Source of the DNA: Solobacterium sp. UBA1761
Lineage (GTDB): Bacteria; Bacillota_I; Bacilli_A; Erysipelotrichales; Erysipelotrichaceae
Assembly (NCBI GenBank): GCA_002315565.1
Contig: DCHD01000040.1
Coordinates: 1-15,291 of the forward strand
DNA: 15,291 bases
Reading direction: 5' to 3'
The notes under the pieces were generated by a model. It was given only the letters and a program-made list of their open reading frames with translations. It was not told the origin of the DNA and made no database searches. Within the stretch, counting starts at the first letter, position 1. Every line of letters begins with the position of its first letter. Below, piece by piece: positions 12,453 to 15,291 of this stretch. A program made the position numbers and the translations under genes.

Positions 12453-14237
12453 TTACATCTTTTCGAAATCACTTGCTGGATGTTTGCACAGTGGACAGAT
12501 ATAGTCTTCAGGAAGCTCATCTCCCTCATAGACATAACCGCATACTTTGCAGACATAACCGGATTTCTTTGTTTCAGGTTTAGGCTTAACATTTGCCTGA
12601 TAGTAGTTATAGGTCATCGTTTCAACATTGTTGATAGTAACAGACTCTTTGACAGTACAGATAAACATTCCATGAGTTCCTAAATCTGTATAGCTTTCAA
12701 CTTCCAACGACATATAAGCATTGATATATTTCGGAAGTACTGCCAGTCCGTTTGAACTGTGTTCAACAGTGTCACCTTCAAATTTGTTCTTATCTTTTCC
12801 TGAACAGAAACCGAATTTCTCAAAAATTGAAAATGGACATTCGGTATTAAGTACATTGACATTCATCTTCTTTGTTGTCTTGATTGTATCGTGTGAGTAG
12901 TTGGCCTTATTGATACATACCAGTACTCTGTTTGGATCATTTGTAACCTGGGATACAGTATTGACAATCAGGCCATTATCTTTAATACCGTCATTGCTTG
13001 TAACAACATAGAGACCATAGCCAATCTTAAACAGAGCAGATGGATCGAATTTCTTCTCTTCAATTGATTTTCTGGCAGTATATTCACCACACATCACTTC
13101 AGCAAGTTTCTTTATTTCTTCTTTGTTTGTTTCATTCATTGAAGACATAATCTTAACTTCAGGTTCGATGAAAGTAATATTCTTGCTGTTTGCGAACTTG
13201 TTTTTCATGATTCTGGCAGCCATTGGTGCCCATGAACCATTCTCAACTAAAGCAATTGTTCTGTTCTGATAATTTCTTTCTATCAGATGGTCAATAAATT
13301 CATTCATGAACGGGAAGATACCGGCATTATAGGTAGTGGTAGCAAGAACAATCTTTCCATATCTGAATGCATCTTCAACACATTTTGACATATCGTCTCT
13401 TGCCAGATCATGAATCACAACATTCGGTGCATTATTTTCTTTCAGCTTTTCTGCCAATGCAATCGCCGCCTCTTTAGTATGACCATAAACAGATGTATAG
13501 AATACGGCAATTCCTTCAGTTTCAACAGCATAGCTTGACCAGATATTATAGAGATTCAGATAATGTCCAAGGTTACTGTTAAGTACAGGACCATGTAACG
13601 GACAGATTGTCTTAATTTCCAAAGTCGCAGCTTTCTTCAGCAGACTTTGAACCTGTGGTCCATATTTGCCGACAATACCGATATAGTATCTTCTTGCCTC
13701 ATCATCCCAGTCTTCTTCAGCGTCAAGTGCACCGAACTTTCCAAAGCCATCAGCAGAGAACAGTACCTTGTCATAAGAATCATAGGTAACCATAACTTCT
13801 GGCCAGTGCACCATTGGTGCAAAGACAAATGTTAAAAGATGTTTGCCCAGATTCAAAGTAGCCCCATCATCGACAACCATCTTCTTTTCTGGAGCCTTGC
13901 CGAAGAACTGTTCCATCATCTTAAAAGTCTTGGCATTTCCAACTACATGAGTATCTGGATATTCTTCAAGAAAACGCATGATGTTGGCAGAATGATCAGG
14001 TTCCATATGCTGAACAATTAAGAAATCTGGCTTTGTACAGCCCAGAACTTCCTTGATGTTTTTCATCCAGCAGTCAAAGAATTTGATATCGACAGTGTCC
14101 ATAATACAGCAAAGTTCATCTTTGATGATGTATGAGTTATAACACATACCATTTGGTACTTTATACTGTCCTTCAAACAGATCTACCTTATGGTCATTGA
14201 CACCAACATAATAAATATCTTCGCTTATTTTATTCAT
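12453..14237 (-). CDS. Flavodiiron protein fused to flavin reductase and rubredoxin domains
   Basis: A 594-residue oxygen- and/or NO-reducing enzyme that protects anaerobes. Order of modules: metallo-beta-lactamase-like diiron domain (about 1-245) with ligands H77-x-E79-x-D81-H82, H144, D163 and H215; flavodoxin domain (about 255-385) with FYTSVYGHT as FMN phosphate loop; flavin reductase-like FMN domain (about 400-545; YGLYVVTS, NTVSQVT); and a C-terminal rubredoxin of about 36 residues (559-594) with CKVC and CPLC binding iron. The extra modules should carry electrons from NAD(P)H or partner proteins to the diiron site in one chain. The start follows AAGGA at 9 bases and lies 2 bases after the flavodoxin stop, so the two form an operon. 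It ends at a strong terminator. Confidence 0.95.
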   Translation of the reverse strand: MNKISEDIYYVGVNDHKVDLFEGQYKVPNGMCYNSYIIKDELCCIMDTVDIKFFDCWMKNIKEVLGCTKPDFLIVQHMEPDHSANIMRFLEEYPDTHVVGNAKTFKMMEQFFGKAPEKKMVVDDGATLNLGKHLLTFVFAPMVHWPEVMVTYDSYDKVLFSADGFGKFGALDAEEDWDDEARRYYIGIVGKYGPQVQSLLKKAATLEIKTICPLHGPVLNSNLGHYLNLYNIWSSYAVETEGIAVFYTSVYGHTKEAAIALAEKLKENNAPNVVIHDLARDDMSKCVEDAFRYGKIVLATTTYNAGIFPFMNEFIDHLIERNYQNRTIALVENGSWAPMAARIMKNKFANSKNITFIEPEVKIMSSMNETNKEEIKKLAEVMCGEYTARKSIEEKKFDPSALFKIGYGLYVVTSNDGIKDNGLIVNTVSQVTNDPNRVLVCINKANYSHDTIKTTKKMNVNVLNTECPFSIFEKFGFCSGKDKNKFEGDTVEHSSNGLAVLPKYINAYMSLEVESYTDLGTHGMFICTVKESVTINNVETMTYNYYQANVKPKPETKKSGYVCKVCGYVYEGDELPEDYICPLCKHPASDFEKM

Positions 14238-14239
14238 GA

Positions 14240-14740
14240 TTACATTTCCTTTTTGAGCCAGTCTTTAACTGCTTCATCACATGTTGCAGCATCATAGCCT
14301 CTTACTGCCAGTCCTGTTTTAACAACAGCACCCTTGCATGAAGTCTGCAGTTCTGATAAAGCATAACCGAATTCACCTTCTTCATTTGTACAGAAAGGAA
14401 TAACTGTTTTACCGATGAAATTCTGGTTCTTGATGAATGTAGCAACTATTCTTGGATAGCTTCTCCACCAGTTAGGGAAGCCAATAAATACAGTATCGTA
14501 TTCATCAATCTTGAAATCCATGTTTTTATAATCGACAAAGCCCTCATCCTTTGCTCTTCTTACACATTCAGCATAGTTATAGGGATATGGTTCTACTGGT
14601 TCAATTTTGAACACATCAGCACCTGTATTGGCTGCAATCTTTTCAGCAACTATTTCGGTATAACCTTTCTCAATAACTTCAATTTTTCCGTTTACAGAGT
14701 TTTCACCTGCACGCGAAAAGTAAACTACTAAACTTTTCAT
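14240..14740 (-). CDS. Flavodoxin family protein
   Basis: A 166-residue cytoplasmic FMN protein that carries electrons or reduces small molecules. It opens with VVYFSRAGENS, where SRAGENS is the phosphate-binding loop, and has FIGFPNWWRSYPR, in which tryptophans should cover the flavin ring, and PFCTNEEGEFG. These are typical of the flavodoxin_4 group. GGAG precedes the start at 7 bases, and a TATAAT lies on the minus strand near plus 14770-14775 with a weak -35. The flavodiiron gene follows after 2 bases. This flavodoxin could be a partner of the flavodiiron protein, although that protein already carries its own flavodoxin and rubredoxin modules. It could also be a quinone or nitro-reductase type. 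Confidence 0.9.
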   Translation of the reverse strand: MKSLVVYFSRAGENSVNGKIEVIEKGYTEIVAEKIAANTGADVFKIEPVEPYPYNYAECVRRAKDEGFVDYKNMDFKIDEYDTVFIGFPNWWRSYPRIVATFIKNQNFIGKTVIPFCTNEEGEFGYALSELQTSCKGAVVKTGLAVRGYDAATCDEAVKDWLKKEM

Positions 14741-14784
14741 ATATTTTCTCCGTTTCTTATTTGTATTTATTATATATCAGTTTA

Positions 14785-14808
14785 AGAAGGTAGTTTCATA
14801 TGTACTGA
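14785..14808 (+). promoter_or_regulatory. Ribosome site and two-codon minigene before the 14810 gene
   Basis: AGAAGG at 14785-14790 lies 9 bases before ATG TAC TGA (14800-14808), a complete Met-Tyr-stop frame. The start codon of the next gene, ATG 14810, begins one base after the stop and is too far (19 bases) from the ribosome site to use it directly. Reinitiation from the minigene would fit, but the arrangement may also be chance. Confidence 0.35.
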
Positions 14809-14809
14809 T

Positions 14810-15196
14810 ATGCATTATAATGAAAATGTGAAAAAACGGTTTATTATCCTTATCCTGGCGGTACTGCTCTATCTGATCGGACCAGGCTTCATCAGAAACG
14901 GTTCAGCTTTCATTGGTGATTATGAAGTGAACAAGGAAACAAACGAAATAAGTTTCAAAGCGGAAACAGCAAGCTCAATGGGTTTCATTAGATGTGCAAA
15001 AACTCATATTGAAGAAGATACATGCTATGTTGATTTCTATTACGCATTCGGTGGACTGAATGGTAAAATCATGGCTAAAAATGAATTCACAATCAATCCT
15101 GAAGATACCGATTATATTGCCGTATATTCATCAAGTAACGGCTACGTAATAAAACTGGAAAAAGATACTTCAGGAAACTGGATAAGAAAGAAATAA
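14810..15196 (+). CDS. Small membrane-anchored or exported protein, function unknown
   Basis: A 128-residue protein that I do not recognise. KKRF followed by a hydrophobic run (about residues 11-28, IILILAVLLYLIGPGFI) is a signal anchor, so most of the protein should lie outside the membrane. The rest is rich in beta-prone segments, such as DTCYVDFYYAFGG and DYIAVYSSSNGYVIKL. The two cysteines at about 62 and 72 could form a disulfide or bind a metal. It is divergent from the flavodoxin gene. The start is uncertain: ATG 14810 lacks its own ribosome site, and GTG 14828 is another option. On the plus strand the hairpin after its stop lacks a good T run. Confidence 0.6.
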   Translation: MHYNENVKKRFIILILAVLLYLIGPGFIRNGSAFIGDYEVNKETNEISFKAETASSMGFIRCAKTHIEEDTCYVDFYYAFGGLNGKIMAKNEFTINPEDTDYIAVYSSSNGYVIKLEKDTSGNWIRKK

Positions 15197-15218
15197 AAAG
15201 CCTTTCACAAAGAAAGGC
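15195..15218 (-). terminator. Terminator for a leftward gene beyond the right edge
   Basis: GCCTTTC (15200-15206) and GAAAGGC (15212-15218) form a 7-bp stem with a five-base loop. The T run (TTTTTA) follows on the minus strand only, so it should mainly stop transcripts coming from the right. It may partly serve the plus-strand gene that ends at 15196. Confidence 0.6.
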
Positions 15219-15244
15219 AAACACACTTAAACATGTTAGACAAG

Positions 15245-15276
15245 TTTAGTTTGTTTAATCAGACTGCAAAACTAAA
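15245..15276. repeat. Inverted repeat near the right edge
   Basis: TTTAGTTT (15245-15252) and AAACTAAA (15269-15276) are perfect inverted copies with a 16-base spacer. The stretch 15219-15291 holds no gene that I can support. The repeat could be an operator or just AT-rich chance. Confidence 0.25.
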
Positions 15277-15291
15277 ATATCGTACTATGTA

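Noticed and set aside
12359..12592. 77-residue open frame on the minus strand bridging two genes
   Set aside because: It overlaps the rubredoxin end of the flavodiiron gene and the start of the C_GCAxxG_C_C gene in another frame, and crosses a terminator.
1..15291. Mobile element or phage island
   Set aside because: No transposase, integrase, long terminal repeats or attachment-site duplication was found.

Overview
The window looks like chromosome of an anaerobic, low-GC Firmicute from a gut-type habitat. Erysipelotrichia or a related lineage is a guess that this sequence alone cannot prove. The support is AT-rich DNA, AGGAG-type ribosome binding sites, short intrinsic terminators at most unit ends, a CcpA-type cre box, an ascorbate-type PTS, DeoR regulators, and a multidomain flavodiiron protein with its own flavodoxin. 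No tRNA, rRNA, insertion sequence, phage gene or CRISPR array is visible.

Layout, left to right. (1) 1-1449, minus: ulaA, the membrane IIC subunit of an ascorbate-type PTS, running off the left edge, with a cre box and phased TCATAAAA-like repeats upstream. (2) 1595-4597: five genes with no evident link to sugar use. They are a TPR-like membrane protein (minus), a two-helix membrane protein and a HAD/Cof phosphatase (plus), a small membrane-associated HExxH protein (minus) and a GNAT acetyltransferase (minus). (3) 9668-4630, minus: a tightly packed six-gene operon of 2-hydroxyacid dehydrogenase, SDR dehydrogenase, class II aldolase, DeoR regulator, phosphotriesterase-family lactonase and a UlaD-type 3-keto-L-gulonate-6-phosphate decarboxylase. 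(4) 10583-9795, minus: a second DeoR regulator as its own unit. (5) 11864-10761, minus: ulaG, L-ascorbate-6-phosphate lactonase. (6) 12393-11986, minus: a C_GCAxxG_C_C family protein. (7) 14740-12453, minus: flavodoxin followed by a four-module flavodiiron protein. (8) 14810-15196, plus: a small membrane-anchored protein of unknown function.

How the parts fit. UlaA (phosphorylating import), UlaG (lactone opening) and UlaD (decarboxylation to L-xylulose 5-phosphate) form the start of the anaerobic ascorbate route. The usual epimerases UlaE and UlaF are not in the window. In their place sit a second, unrelated lactonase, an aldolase and two NAD(P)-type dehydrogenases. This suggests a variant ascorbate route or a pathway for another sugar lactone or aldonate phosphate. 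A TTTTATGA-type element recurs upstream of ulaA, the six-gene operon and the separate deoR gene, which suggests that one DeoR protein ties the scattered units together. The flavodoxin/flavodiiron pair and perhaps the C_GCAxxG_C_C protein form a separate oxygen- or NO-defence module.

No stretch over about 300 bases lacks a gene. The longest gaps (1450-1594, 9669-9794, 10584-10760, 11865-11985) hold the promoters, repeats and terminators listed.
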